Positions 23,170 through 34,800 of a stretch of DNA of 64,000 nt are shown in pieces. A model generated the notes under the pieces. That model ran no database searches and was not told the DNA's origin. It saw only the letters and a list, made by a program, of their open reading frames with translations. The stretch comes from Achatina immaculata (Eukaryota > Mollusca > Gastropoda > Stylommatophora > Achatinidae): the NCBI GenBank assembly GCA_009760885.1, contig CM019692.1, positions 48,894,930-48,958,929 of the forward strand, written 5' to 3'. The position numbers and the translations under genes were made by a program. How positions within the stretch are numbered: the first letter of the stretch is position 1; the number at the start of each line of letters is the position of its first letter.

Positions 23170-24049
23170 TCAGAAAGAGTGCAACAACCACACAATTATT
23201 TTTTGTTAATAGCAATATACGAAATTTATTCTGCCAGTACATCTTCCCCCCAGTGGTCAGGCGTTTTAAGTTCTTTAACAAAAATATCGCTCTGAGGGAG
23301 GTAGGCACCCTCTCACACCTTATCATGATTTGACAGGGTCTGTAGGTTGTTGTTGTGTGTGTGTATTATGGGAATTTGTGTGAAAGACCACAATAAAGCG
23401 AGTAGCAAGTATATACTATATACGCACATATATATATATATATAATTTCATCTACAGCCATTAGTTTCTTCTTTGTAAGTATAAACTTTTCAAACGAGAA
23501 ACAATAAAGCTTTTCTAGAGCACTTCTTCTTATCGGCGCTGGCAAGCCAGAATGAAAGCAACAAATATAAATTTTTCTCGCCAAAGTCAAGTTAGCTACC
23601 CGTGAGTTAGAAACTAGGGACTGGAAAATAGTATCAAACGAAGATCCTGTAGTCGAAACTGTCCAGGAGAAAGCAGAGAAACGTTGGTTGATAGTTTACT
23701 TACAGTGGGCGGAATCGAGTAGTGCCATCAGTAACTTCTCCTTATAGACGAATTAAGGGATTCGTTGGTGATATCGATTACAAGTAAATTCGATTAGCCT
23801 TGCTAGTAATGAACTGTCTGGCTCTGTAATTTAACTTCGAAAATTTGCTTTTGCGATTACGTTAATTCATATATCCATTGCTTAAAGCTGGATTTCTTTG
23901 TGTAGTAATTTTCCCTGCGTGAATGAACTAGCAAATTGCTACAATGTGAGTGATAGTTTAAACTTTCTGAAAGACTGCAATTTTTTTTAATGGCAGTTAA
24001 AATATAAAATTATACATTGCGAAATGATAAAATAATTTTCCATCTCATA
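23170..24049. other. Gene-free stretch, nothing recognised
   Basis: Includes a short TA tract near 23430 and the second copy of the 39-bp flank of the 47-bp array. The remaining sequence has no coding or transposon signal that I can see. Confidence 0.5.
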
Positions 24050-25410
24050 TCTTATATCTTTCCCGTGCCGTTAAACGTCACATAGGGCTCGCAAAGTAGT
24101 TCACCAATTTTTCCTGTCTTCGGTGAGTCTTTCAACCTCATCAAAGGATTTTATGCCTGTTAATTTGGCCTCTCTTAATAATGTCCTCTTCAAAGTTTCA
24201 CGCGGTCTGCCTCTTTTTCTTCGGCCTGTTGTGATCCACTTGATAGCTTGTTTTGGGATTCTCTGATCATTTCTTCTCATCAAGTGACCAACATATGTCC
24301 ATCTCCTTTTCATGATCACCTATGAGACTGGTTGTTGTTTAGTCATCTGTCTTATCTCTGCATTGTTCTTGAATTCATTCCACTTGATGCCGAGTATTTT
24401 CCTTAGGCATTTGTTTTCAAAAGAGTCTAATTTCTTTTCTATTTCTTTACTTGTTTTCCAGCTTTCGCATGCATAAATGAAGGTGGATATTACATTTGAA
24501 TTGAATAGTCTTAACTTGGTTTTTGTGCTTATAACTTTTGAATTCCATATGTTCTCAAGATTCTTGAAGATTGATGCTGCCTTTGCAATTCTGATCCTAA
24601 CTTCCTTTCTGGTCTATGTAGCTGTCAAGGTATGCAAATTGATTGACTTCTTCAATATCTGTCCCTTCTATGTGTATTTTTCCATTTTGATTAAGGGGAA
24701 TTTTCATTATTTTTGTTTTGTCCTTGTTAATTTCAAGTTCTATTTTTCTAGCCATTGAAGACAGGCTATCTGTTTTTTCTTGCATGCAATTCACATTAGT
24801 ACTGATAAGAGTTATGTCATCAGCAAAATCAAGATATTCTAGTTGGGTCCCATGTACCCAGTCAATACCTGTGTTACCAGTGCAGCATTTTTTCATTATG
24901 AAGTCTATTGTAATTCCAAAAAGTAAAGGAGACAGTATACATCCTTGTTTCACACCTGTTTCAATCTGGAACTATTCACACATCCCTTCTTCTGTCTTGA
25001 CTGCACAAACATATTCATTGTAGAAGTCCTTAATGATGTTGACAATTTTAGATGGTATTCCATATAGACTTAAAATTCTCCATAATGAATCTCTGTGTAT
25101 GCTATCAAATGCCTTTTTAAAATCTATGAAGTTCAGTATTAATGGTTTCTGCTTTTCAATATGTTCTTCAAGTATTATTCTTAGAGTAAAGATCTGGTCG
25201 AGACAGCTTCTCTCTTTTCGAAATCCTGCTTTTTCTTCTCTCATTGCAGTATCCACTATATCTTTAATTCTATTCAAAATGACCTTGCAAAATACTTTTG
25301 ACACAACTGTTATTAAGGTTACTCCTCTCCAGTTGTTACAGTCACTAAGGTTGCCTTTTTTTTGTATTTTAAAAACGATACCTTTTTTCCATAGTTGAGC
25401 TATTATAATT
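24050..25410 (-). mobile_element. Retroelement family D with a nearly readable RT
   Basis: On the minus strand: NNWRGVTLITVVSKVFCKV, LDQIFTLRIILEEHIEKQ, FIDFKKAFDSIHRDSLW, ETGVKQGCILSPLLFGI, LEYLDFADDITLIS (the catalytic FADD) and EINKDKTKIMKI. The 3' end encodes RRKRGRPRETLKR and ends near 24050. A stop and a few frameshifts split it, and the endonuclease part is missing, so the copy is 5'-truncated. Sister copies: 45265-46075 (minus) and 49912-50655 (plus, interrupted). Confidence 0.82.
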
Positions 25411-25475
25411 AATTATAATATTTCCAAAAAAGCAATTACATTTCACAAAAGGTGCTATTTGAATATAGCTTTATC

Positions 25476-25947
25476 CAGTGGTTCCAAGTTAGTCCGGGAC
25501 CCCCCCCCCCCCCACTCGCTGTTTAAAAATCCAGGTCATGGACCCTATACTGTGGAACGTTTCATATCTGTATGGCAGCTCTTTAAACGCAAAAGATTAT
25601 TTTTCCGAAAATGTGGGTAACCTATAATGAATAAACGCTATACTACGCTAAAAAGTACAAACTTGGTGAATTTTCAAAATGACAGTAATGTAGCTAAGAA
25701 AAAATAAGAGAGCAATTAACATTCCTACTTGTTCTGAAAAATGAAAAGAATATGAAATGTCAACAAACAGCTAACAAACTTAAATATGATGGGAGAAGTT
25801 ATTGTTTTTGTTCCAAACAATCGCTTCTATATCTGGTTCCACATCGGTTGTTAAACATTTCACAGTTGAAATTTAAAAAAAAACACCTTGAGTTTTTGTC
25901 ACTGACCTCCAATGTAGGCTCCGCTGACCACCAGCTGGGAACCACTG
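25476..25947. mobile_element. hAT-like non-autonomous MITE
   Basis: Ends CAGTGGTTCCAAGTTAGTC and GACCACCAGCTGGGAACCACTG are imperfect terminal inverted repeats with the CAGTGGTTCC start usual for hAT elements. Length 472 bp, no transposase, internal C run. The flanking 8-mers match only half, so the target duplication is uncertain. Confidence 0.6.
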
Positions 25948-26880
25948 ATCTAATCTATTGTTCACGTGTATCTCACTTCAACACTGACGTTGTTTTACGT
26001 TTATGCATATGCATCATTCGTTCTTTCATCTAGCGGTAAGCAGCAACAGAGACTTGTAAGATGCTAAATTCCACAAATGCATCATCAAATTTATTCTAAC
26101 CCGGCCTGACAAATATTTCAGCATAACAGGTTGTAGGCTGATCCGTTACTTAGCAACATAATGGCTGGAAATCAAAGCAGTAACTCGCTTACTAGAACTC
26201 CAGACGAAGATAATATTCTGTGAAGGACAAAACTAAGCTCACGACTTGTTAGAGAGAGGTTCTTCTTGTGCATGTTTATTAAACATTCATCTAGATTTGT
26301 TCACGATGCCGGTTCGCCGACACGTAGAGTTCCCGGCTACTGCTTAAGTCTCCTAGTACAATCAGATTACTTCTCCCGGGCGTGGATCCGAGCACTCCTG
26401 TCTAAGACGCTGGCGTGAACGTTTGGTCCTAGGAGTTCAGACGATATCAAAAAGTCTTTGTTGAATATACTATCTACTGACAAGTGCCAATTAGAGAGTT
26501 TGACTGCTCACGTCACTTACGTTCAGTCTGTCGGGCAATGTTACAAAAAACATTAGGTTTCCTCGTTTTATCCCCCCCCCCCCAACCAAAAAAAAATCAA
26601 CCAATGCTAAATATTCCTTCCATTCTGACGCTGTGTTTGATAGAAAATAATGCCAGCAATACAGGAATTTATCAGGTTAACTGTAAAGCTGAGACACCAA
26701 ATCATAACTCCCAATTTTCAATTGGCGAGAGTTGACAGCTTATTTAAGTTTTTCAGTACAGAGGTGCGTCTACAGAAAGCAGATTATCAGATACTAAGTT
26801 GATGTAAAGCGTAGTCACAGAATGTTATCATAGACATTGATGTTCCTCACCCCCCCACCCCCTCATGACAGCTCTACTAA
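25948..26880. other. Unassigned stretch
   Basis: No gene recognised. It contains short homopolymers, including a C run near 26575. A possible GC-richer patch near 26280-26420 has no readable motif. Confidence 0.45.
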
Positions 26881-26884
26881 ATAT

Positions 26885-27075
26885 AGTATAGGCAGACCTA
26901 GACAAAGATGGCGGGACGGTCTAGAACAAGATATACGCGCTCTTGGAAAGGTCTTGGCAAAGAGAAAAAAAAAAGATGAAGAACAGAGAGGAATGGAGAC
27001 GTGTCTGGACTGTAGCAATATGCCTCGGTGCCTCTGAAAGTTGCTGAATTCAACAGCTGTTTAAAGAAGGAGAAG
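26885..27075 (+). mobile_element. Retroelement family I, 3' end
   Basis: Encodes IGRPRQRWRDGLEQDIRALG then KKKDEEQRGMETCLD, as in the 3' end that surrounds the 38-bp minisatellite at 59.6-60.9 kb. A short GAAGGAGAAG tail is followed directly by the (CATA)n tract. Confidence 0.6.
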
Positions 27076-27082
27076 ACACTAT

Positions 27083-27582
27083 ACACATACATACATACAT
27101 ACATACATACATACATACATACATACACACATATATACATACATATACACACATACATAATACACACATACATACATACATACATACATACACATACATA
27201 CATACATACATACACATACACACATACATGCATACATGTATACATATATATACATATACATACATACATACATACATACGTATATACATACATACACCCA
27301 TACACACATACATGCATACATACACATACTGATACATACATAATACATACATACACATACACACATACATACATACATACACACATACATACACATATAC
27401 ACACATACATACATACATACATACATACACACATACATACATACACACATACACACATACATACATATACACACATACATATACATACATACACACATAC
27501 ATACATACACACATACACACATACATACATATACACACATACATATACATACATACATACATACATACATACATACATACAA
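27083..27582. repeat. (CATA)n/(CACA) microsatellite of about 500 bp
   Basis: CATA and TACA units with CACA interruptions. All long frames (YIHTYIHT / MYVCMYVC) are artefacts. It abuts the family I 3' tail. Confidence 0.98.
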
Positions 27583-27761
27583 CGTATATTTACATATATT
27601 GACTATAAATATACAGAAAGTCGAGCCCCTGCCTTATGTAAATGGACTTATTACCTAACTCGGAGGAATGCTGAATTACCGACCAGAGGTATTTTACGTT
27701 ACCAGCTTGTTCTGTATATTTCCGCAGACTTTCTGCCCACGTTGGAAATTTGCAAAACTCC

Positions 27762-28078
27762 GGATCTACATATCTCAGAGCTAGGCAATTCGGGATCTAC
27801 ATATCTCAGAGCTAGGCAAGTCGGGATCTACATATCTCAGAGCTAGGCAAGTCGGGATCTACATATCTCAGAGCTAGGAAAGTCAGGATCTACATATCTC
27901 AGAGCTAGGAAAGTCAGGATCTACATATCTCAGAGCTAGGAAAGTCAGGATCTACATATCTCAGAGCTAGGAAAGTCAGGATCTACATATCTCAGAGCTA
28001 GGAAAGTCAGGATCTACATATCTCAGAGCTAGGAAAGTCAGGATCTACATATCTCAGAGCTAGGAAAGTCGGGATCTG
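27762..28078. repeat. 31-bp minisatellite, 10 copies
   Basis: Unit GGATCTACATATCTCAGAGC plus TAGGAAAGTCA (variant GGCAAGTCG). Later copies are identical, earlier ones differ at a few bases, which fits recent expansion from the right end. Confidence 0.95.
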
Positions 28079-28433
28079 TCTGTGTCCACCCTAATAAACT
28101 AAGCTATGGTGGATTTCAGTAATGTTACGATTTAAACAAAAATGAATTCCACTGCTATTATTTCTATTGTTTAAGCTGAAGAAAAACCAGAGTCTTTTTG
28201 TTCCCATTTGTACATTTTTTCTAAGAATATTTTATCTAAAGATATTTAAATTAGCCAGTTCGTTAATGTTTGTCGGCAACGCCCTAACCCCTCCCTGTAA
28301 CCTGTGAATAGCATTTGTTTAGAGGCATACAAATAGGACTGTTCCAAAATCAACTACCCATTGATTGGTTAAAAAAAGGGAGCCAAAAACTAGAGAAAAA
28401 TATTTTATTAAATATAAAAATAACACAACTGTA

Positions 28434-28862
28434 TTACTTTTCCATATAGGCACTACCCATATTTAGGAACGTTTCGTACCCCAGCACCAGCTTTTTACCC
28501 TCTTGACACGTCGTCAGGGTATCAAGATAATTGTTTACTCCATCTATGTGATCCTGTGTGGCAACCCAGTCTTTCTGTGACACCTCGAAATAGACTAGTC
28601 CTTGAAATTTGAGGAAATTCGTCAGAAAAATCTTAAACTGTGAAACGACGTTCTTCATTCATGACTTTGTCGACTTTTTGAACGAGTTCATCAGTCATAG
28701 CTGAGTGTCATTCTTGTCCATCCACGTCATCCAAACTGTCCGCCCACCTATGAATTTCCCGCACCAATCCCTCACAGAATTGGCACTCATAACATTGTCA
28801 CCTTACACACGACACAGCTGACGACGAATCTCGTTGACACTGTGTCCTTCTTGCAGAAGATA
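28434..28862 (-). pseudogene. Internally deleted mariner transposase relic
   Basis: The minus strand begins QEGHSVNEIRRQLCRV, GDNVMSANSVRDWCGKF, GGRTVWM and NSFKKSTKS (a helix-turn-helix of mariner type), then jumps directly to a C-terminal block ending LNMGSAYMEK and stop at 28434. The catalytic middle is missing and stops are present. Terminal repeats are not identified with confidence. Confidence 0.6.
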
Positions 28863-29339
28863 AAATCACACCAAGGACCTTACAGGTTCCATGTTTACTC
28901 GGTTACTACTCGTGCAAAACTTAACATAATGAACTGTGGGCTGGGATTTAGCCAGACAATACTTTACTGGCTGCTAAAGAAAATTCATAGTTTCGCTATG
29001 GCAACTGGATTATTTTTTACCAGTCAATCGGTGGTTGATTTGGAAATAGACATATTTATTAAATGGATATACTGGAATGAGAAGAAACAGTGACAGGGGC
29101 TTTTGAAAACGAAGGATTGAATTTTTTTTTTTTTTAATCCTAATTTTCAAGACTTCAAGGGTTATCACCATTCAAAAATCATCATGTCACTTTTTTTTTC
29201 CTTCCATATTTTTTTTATTGCAAATCACACATTTGTTTTACGTGATAAGAGTGACGGGGACAGTTTGAGGTCCTGTTTCATAAATATTTGTAAAATCCCA
29301 TGATCCCTTTCCTGTTCATTTTGAAAATGCGAATATTGC
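28863..29339. other. Unassigned AT-rich stretch
   Basis: T-rich homopolymers near 29120-29215 and no conserved block. No gene seen. Confidence 0.5.
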
Positions 29340-29340
29340 A

Positions 29341-29341
29341 G

Positions 29342-29439
<98 letters not shown>

Positions 29440-29488
29440 CCTACCTACCTACCTACCTACCTACCTACCTACCTACCTACCTACCTAC

Positions 29489-29566
<78 letters not shown>

Positions 29567-29596
29567 GCCTGCCTCTCTGTCTGCCTGTCTGTCTGG
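29341..29596. repeat. (CTAT)n-(CTAC)n-(CTAT)n microsatellite
   Basis: A CTAT block, a CTAC block, a second CTAT block, then CTGC/CTGT variants. It is built like the tract at 21.6 kb. The frame YLSI/YLPT is an artefact. Confidence 0.98.
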
Positions 29597-29639
29597 TGTA
29601 CTTTCCAGCCGACACGGTGACATGTTTTGAAGTATGCAC

Positions 29640-29882
29640 GCTGTCGCACTGAGACGATTTATGGCGGCAATTGTTTTTCAGTCCCCGAGTGAAGTTATAA
29701 AACAGGAAGCACGCAGTACTTCTCCAGCAGACTCCACTGCCACTGGGGAACCATGGCTATCCCCGCACCGTTAGCCAGCCCATGGTTCTTACTGGGGGTA
29801 CCAATGGAGAGGAGGAACAGGGTCTTAGTCGGTTATGCTTCGCCAACCCTGGTGCTAACATGTCTACTGTGTCATTGACTGC
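29640..29882. repeat. Dispersed family G copy
   Basis: Shares TTAGCCAGCCCATGG..., GGGGGTACCAATGGAGA and AACAGGGTCTT with copies at 33223-33520, 41483-41846 and 61717-62035. It may be a SINE or the 3' end of an unknown retroposon. This copy lacks the TTC/GAA-type tail. Confidence 0.6.
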
Positions 29883-29917
29883 CATATTGGACAGCGTCTT
29901 CATCGTTGTGTCAGCCA

Positions 29918-30469
29918 TTTTATTTTCGTGTAATATTTTACCAGTTTTTTTTTAATCCAAAACGATCATGTATGAAAGGGTGCAATGCTAAATCTGGGTT
30001 GTCCAAGAAAGCTTTACCAAATGTGTAGTAAAGAGCTAAAGCCATAAAGTTTAGGTCAAGAGGTGGGAGCCTATGGCGTCAAATGAATTTTTTTTTGGAC
30101 GTTGGAAAACCCCAAGAATATTAGCAACTCAGAGCAGATAGTAAAACTCTTCGTGCCAAACAAGGGATGTTGCCAACTATGGTAGATATCTTTTAACATT
30201 TGTTGTTGTTGTTGTTGTTAACCCTGAGTTAGTTTATAATTTTTTTGAATGCACTAGTCTCTCCTGGCGAAGGTTGGGGGGTTTGATTCAGCTGTAGAAA
30301 TAGGCACCTGATTTCTTCTGGAGTTGGGGAAGGAAAAGCAGGCACGCGCGATGTTGACTACATCACCCTCTAGCGTGTTGACAGGTCAAGGAAAACATGG
30401 GCGCTAACACCATATCCCCCATATGCCTCTAAGACACGACAGGGTTGTCTTTATCTTTACCATCAAATA
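29918..30469 (-). promoter_or_regulatory. Probable prohormone 3' UTR with a poly(A) signal
   Basis: Downstream of the stop, an AATAAA in transcript sense lies at 29923-29918 and an ATTAAA about 30 nt before it. That would give a 3' UTR of about 550 nt, most of it made of a decayed SINE (about 30255-30440). No transcript evidence is available, so the end is a guess from the hexamer alone. Confidence 0.35.
30255..30440 (+). mobile_element. Decayed tRNA-derived SINE, head missing
   Basis: Matches the body and 3' region of the SINE seen at 48.2 kb: AGCTGTAGAAAT..., TTCTTCTGGAGTTG, GATGTTGAC..., CAAGGAAAA and CTAACACCATATCCCCC. The tRNA-like head is degraded. It sits in the predicted 3' UTR of the prohormone, opposite to the gene. 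Confidence 0.55.
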
Positions 30470-31212
30470 TTACTCTGAATAAGAAATGTAAGTTTTCTTC
30501 CAAACTCCCATTACCTCCAAGATCTCCCTGTAATAAGGCCCCGGATTGTCGCTAAGCGCCATGGCCAGCCTTTGCAGCCTCTGAATCGCCTCGTTGTAGT
30601 CTCTCTTCTCAGGAACGAAAGCCCCCCAGTGGGTTTCCGGCTCCTTGCTGAAGGGAAAGAAGTACCTCTTCTCTTCTTCTTCTTCTTCTTCGTCTTCCTC
30701 GGGGTAATACTCAATCATGCCCCTTTTGGCATAGTTTTGATAGTTATCAAGTTCCACCGGCTCGTAGGAGTAGCTTCCCTCATATGGGCTAGACACAACT
30801 GGAACACTCTCTTCGTTATAGATTTCATACGGCGCGTAGGATTCGCCTTCTCCATCTTCATAACCATCGAGATATGAGTCCAGAGGAGTTTCTTCTTCTT
30901 CTTCGTCTAGTTTCAGCTGCTCCGGGGTATAATTATTGGCGAGGTAATTCACAAGATGATTGTACAAATATTCTGCCTCTTCGTCTGTCAGGGGCGTGTA
31001 ATCTTGAGGGCTCGAAAGTAGGGCGTCGTTGATGTCCGCGGCTGTGTAGGGGACTCCGCTTTTGTCGTACTGGTCGTTATAGCTATCGTCTAACAGGTCA
31101 CGTTTGATGCGCCTGGCTGGCTTGCTCCTCGGTGTGTGAATTTTCTTGGAGGATGCGAGTGATCGACGATAGCGAGAGAAATATGGGTACTGATAATATG
31201 GAAGCCCACGCC
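30470..31212 (-). CDS. Prohormone coding exon 4 (peptide-bearing C-terminus)
   Basis: Acceptor TTTTTTCAG ends at 31213; GG completes Trp255. The exon encodes residues 256-501 and stops with TAA at 30472-30470. It starts with an aromatic segment (GLPYYQYPYFSRYRR) and several basic sites up to residue 292. A Tyr/Asp/Glu-rich region follows, then three Lys-Arg sites that delimit an acidic peptide (419-435), an aromatic peptide (438-456) and a C-terminal amphipathic helix-like segment (459-492). The clustered KR sites are the best evidence for processed peptides. Confidence 0.85.
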
Positions 31213-31770
31213 CTGAAAAAAAATAATGGAGAAAGATTGATAACAGGAGAAAAATTGGTCGCAGGAGAAAGACTGGTCATAGGAGAAAAACTAGAAAGGT
31301 TGGTAATATGAAGAAAGATTATTAGCTGTAGAAAGCTTGGTATTAGAAATGTTGGTAATAGAAAGGCTGGTAAAATAGAAGAAATGTTGATATCCATAGA
31401 AAGGTTGGCAATAGAAAGGTTGATAATAGAAGAAAGATTGATAGCCGTAGAAAGATTGGTGATAGAAAAATTGGTATTAGAAGAAAGATTGATAGCATAG
31501 AAAGGTTAGTAATATAGAGGTCGGTAATAGAAGAAAGATTGACAGCCGTAGAAAGGTTGATAATAGAAAGAGTGGTAATAGAAAGGTTGATAATAGAGTG
31601 AGTGGTAATAAAAGAAAGACTGCTAAATGAAGAAAGAGTGCTAAAATATGCGTAGTATTAACTTTCTGATAAGCAAAAGGTTTAACAAGCTGTATACGTA
31701 ACAAACTTAATAATTTACAAATAAATATAAATAAAAGAAAACACAGGCGGACAATCATTATCAAGAGTGC

Positions 31771-31814
<44 letters not shown>

Positions 31815-34800
31815 AAGACACAGAAGACAGGTTTGAAGAATTATTTGTGTATTAATCCCTTGGCTCACAGATATGCTTGATAATTCCTTGATTTGAGAAA
31901 AAAGTTGTAGAACTATTTCTAGCTGTGCAACAAACAAACAAAAACATTTTTAAAAAATCAGAGCTGTCTGAGAACCCACTGATTTATTCATAATCCGTAA
32001 ATTAGAGACCTTTAGAAGTGTTTGAAAAGATGGAAGTGAGAGTGAGTCCTTTTCTTTTTTAAAATTTGAAAGCAGTAGATGCATCCCTACTAAGGAGGAT
32101 TTCAAGTTGATTCAGTTGTGAAATACCAGATGTCATAAGATAATGACAAATGCCACTGAAAGGTGAGGCACACTAGAATACAAAGCTTTCAGCGTAGGAA
32201 AGATATAAACAGATATTCACATGGGTAATGCATCGACTCAAAATATCTCACACAGACAAGTGTACATGTGGCAGTGGAGTCCAGACTCCAGGACATATCC
32301 TTCAAGAGTGCCCAAACCATGCGGACCTGAGGCGTGAGACATGGCCAGAGGACACACAAGCTTGGGGCAAAAGCTTTGGGGGCCCTATCAGGATCTGGAG
32401 AGGACTTCGAGCATTGCCGTGTCGGCAGGGATCAGGATCTGATGTGAGCAACAACCTCGAACGCAGAGGAAGAAGAAGAAGTAGAAGAAGAAGAAGAAGT
32501 TGTGGAGTCTGGTAAAAGAGGCTGTAGCACAGAAAAAGATCTTTACACATGCTACACACGAAAATTCTGTTGAACTTTAACAAACTTACAATCTTTGAGA
32601 GACATCAGGTAGTTCCTCATTCTGTTTTCATATGACCTCTCTCTGTCACGGTCAAGGTCAGTGTCGCTTTCCTGGCCTTCTTTTGCCGTGTCATGCAAGA
32701 GGCGGACAACCTCCTCTTCACTGTCTTCTTGCGCAGCGTTGTCATCAGCAGCCCTACCCCCATCCGGAACGGCTTTCTGGAGACTTCTCAGATCTTCGTC
32801 GTTGTCGTTATCCTCTAATTTTTCTTCAGCTGCTTCGCTGGCTTCCCCGGTGCCCTGTTCTCCATCTTCTATGTCGTCAGCGGCCAGCTGCTCAGCTTCG
32901 TTCTCCTTGAGCTCTGTTTTCTCTGCCACGTCCTGTAGATTGGGTATTTAGATCGTGTGAATTAACTAAAGCTGAAGTAGAGTGAACAAACTCAGAATTT
33001 AACTAGAAAGCTTTCAGTAAAAGCAAACCTGCGTTAGAACAAAAAATTTCTCAATAATTTACAAATTCCAAAGTTAGCCACATAAAATATCATATTTAGC
33101 CACCCATTCAGGTTCTCAGAGCTGGTCATCTGACTAGTTTTAGAACCGTGAAAGAGAATTCCCTGAGGGAAACGAGAAAATAAAAGTCAAAAGAGTGGTC
33201 ATTACTCCCACGCACTGAGATCTTCTTCTTCTTCTTCATCTTGATGTAGATGTTGAGACAAGGCATCATATCGGCTTGGGGAGTGGTTTATCGTGGCTGT
33301 TCTTTTAGTGCCTGAGTGTAGCTGAAAAGCAAGGGGTGTTCAATGCTTCTTTGGCAGACCCCACCGCCATTGGGGGGACTGTGGCGATTCTTGCACCGTT
33401 AGCTAGACTAGGCTTATTACTGATGCGTACAACGAAGAGGTGGGGACAGGGTCTTTATCAGCTTTGTTTCGCCAGATATGGCGCTTGTATGTCAGTTAAA
33501 GGTCGCTGATTGTCAAATCTGGCAGGGAACTAAGACAGATGGAGCTAGAAATAAATATAGAAAGTCCCCACTTCCTGCTTTCCGCTTTACGACAATTCGT
33601 TTATTGACGTCTTATTGTAAATTAATTTTTTTTAAAGAGTATACAATACTTAATTAAATGTAAAACTACTTATTTTAAGTAGGTCATTCTAGTTTATTTT
33701 TATGTTTTAAAGCAAGCCTGTCTGTCGACAGTAAAACGTTAGAACTATGCAAAGAAAAAGGTAAGCAGCTTTCTTATTAATTGATTAACAGCTTTATTAT
33801 TAATTAACAGCTTTACTAATAATTGATTTGTAAGAACTTTCGGGAAATCCCCAAGATTATTATTAGGAAATTCAGTGGAATCTTGATGTGCTCTGTCTCC
33901 TTGTTTCCTGTTATATTTTCTTCCTACTTTTAAAATGCACCATCAGATAACAAATTTATATATTTTTTTTTCACTAGTAATTTTTTATTGGTAAATTTCT
34001 ATCTTACGTCAGTCATTTACATGTCCCTTGCTGAACTTTGCCTTCCTAACAGCACTTTTGTAGGCCTCACGGTTGTAAGCAAGATGCCCTGTTGCTGATG
34101 CATCCATTTGCAGATTATCAACGATGTCTTGGTCTTCGCCTTGGTCTTCCTCCTTCTTTTTCCCCATTAAGTACCCTCCCAAGACGGTCTTCTTTAAATT
34201 ATCATGACGTTTAATGTGTCAAAAATATTTAAGTTTTCTCTCTTTAATTCTCTTTATTAGCCAGTCTTCTTCGATATTAAGTTCTTGTAGTACGATATCT
34301 GAAGAACTCTTCTGTAGCATTTACATGCAAAGGCATGTATGTGTTTCTCTGCTGTTTTGTTAAGTGTCCAGGTCTCACAGGCATATGTTGCGATTGGAAA
34401 GATGCATGCCCTTAAAAATCTTATTATCTAATTCTGCCATTTTCTCTTCACAGCTTATTTAGTTATTTTACTTTTTGAAGAGCAATAAATGTTCTCCTTT
34501 TAATGTCCATCATAATATCATTATTATTAGTTAGTAGTGATCCAAGATATTCAAACCTCTCCATCTCTTCCAATTTTTCCTCAGTGATATTTATTTCAGC
34601 TGCCTTATTTGTTTTGTCAGTTATCATCGATTTAGTTTTCTTCGCAGTAAGATAGAGGTTTTGTTCCTCACTATTCTTACGGACTGACATAATTAGTTTT
34701 TTCCATTCATTTTTTGTGTTGCGAACAGTAATACAGTGTCATCAGCATATCTAATCTTTGGTAAATTTGTATATTATTTTCTGTAAACATCCCGTAGAAG

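Larger units (their letters stand above)
31213..32589 (-). other. Prohormone intron 3 with degenerate repeats and a retroelement end
   Basis: GT at 32589-32588 and AG at 31214-31213. 31230-31640 is a degenerate array with (T/G)GTAATAGAAAGATTGATAG words of about 20 bp. A (CAA)n run lies at 31767-31815. A plus-strand retroelement 3' end fills 32210-32515. Confidence 0.75.

Noticed and set aside
27028..27846. Long Tyr/His/Thr and Met/Tyr/Val/Cys frames of up to 270 codons
   Set aside because: They are reads through the (CATA)n tract with no initiation context or conserved motif.
32552..32589. Extension of prohormone exon 3 beyond the GTAAGT donor
   Set aside because: The frame stays open for 12 codons, but the strong donor and the matching phase of exon 4 favour splicing.
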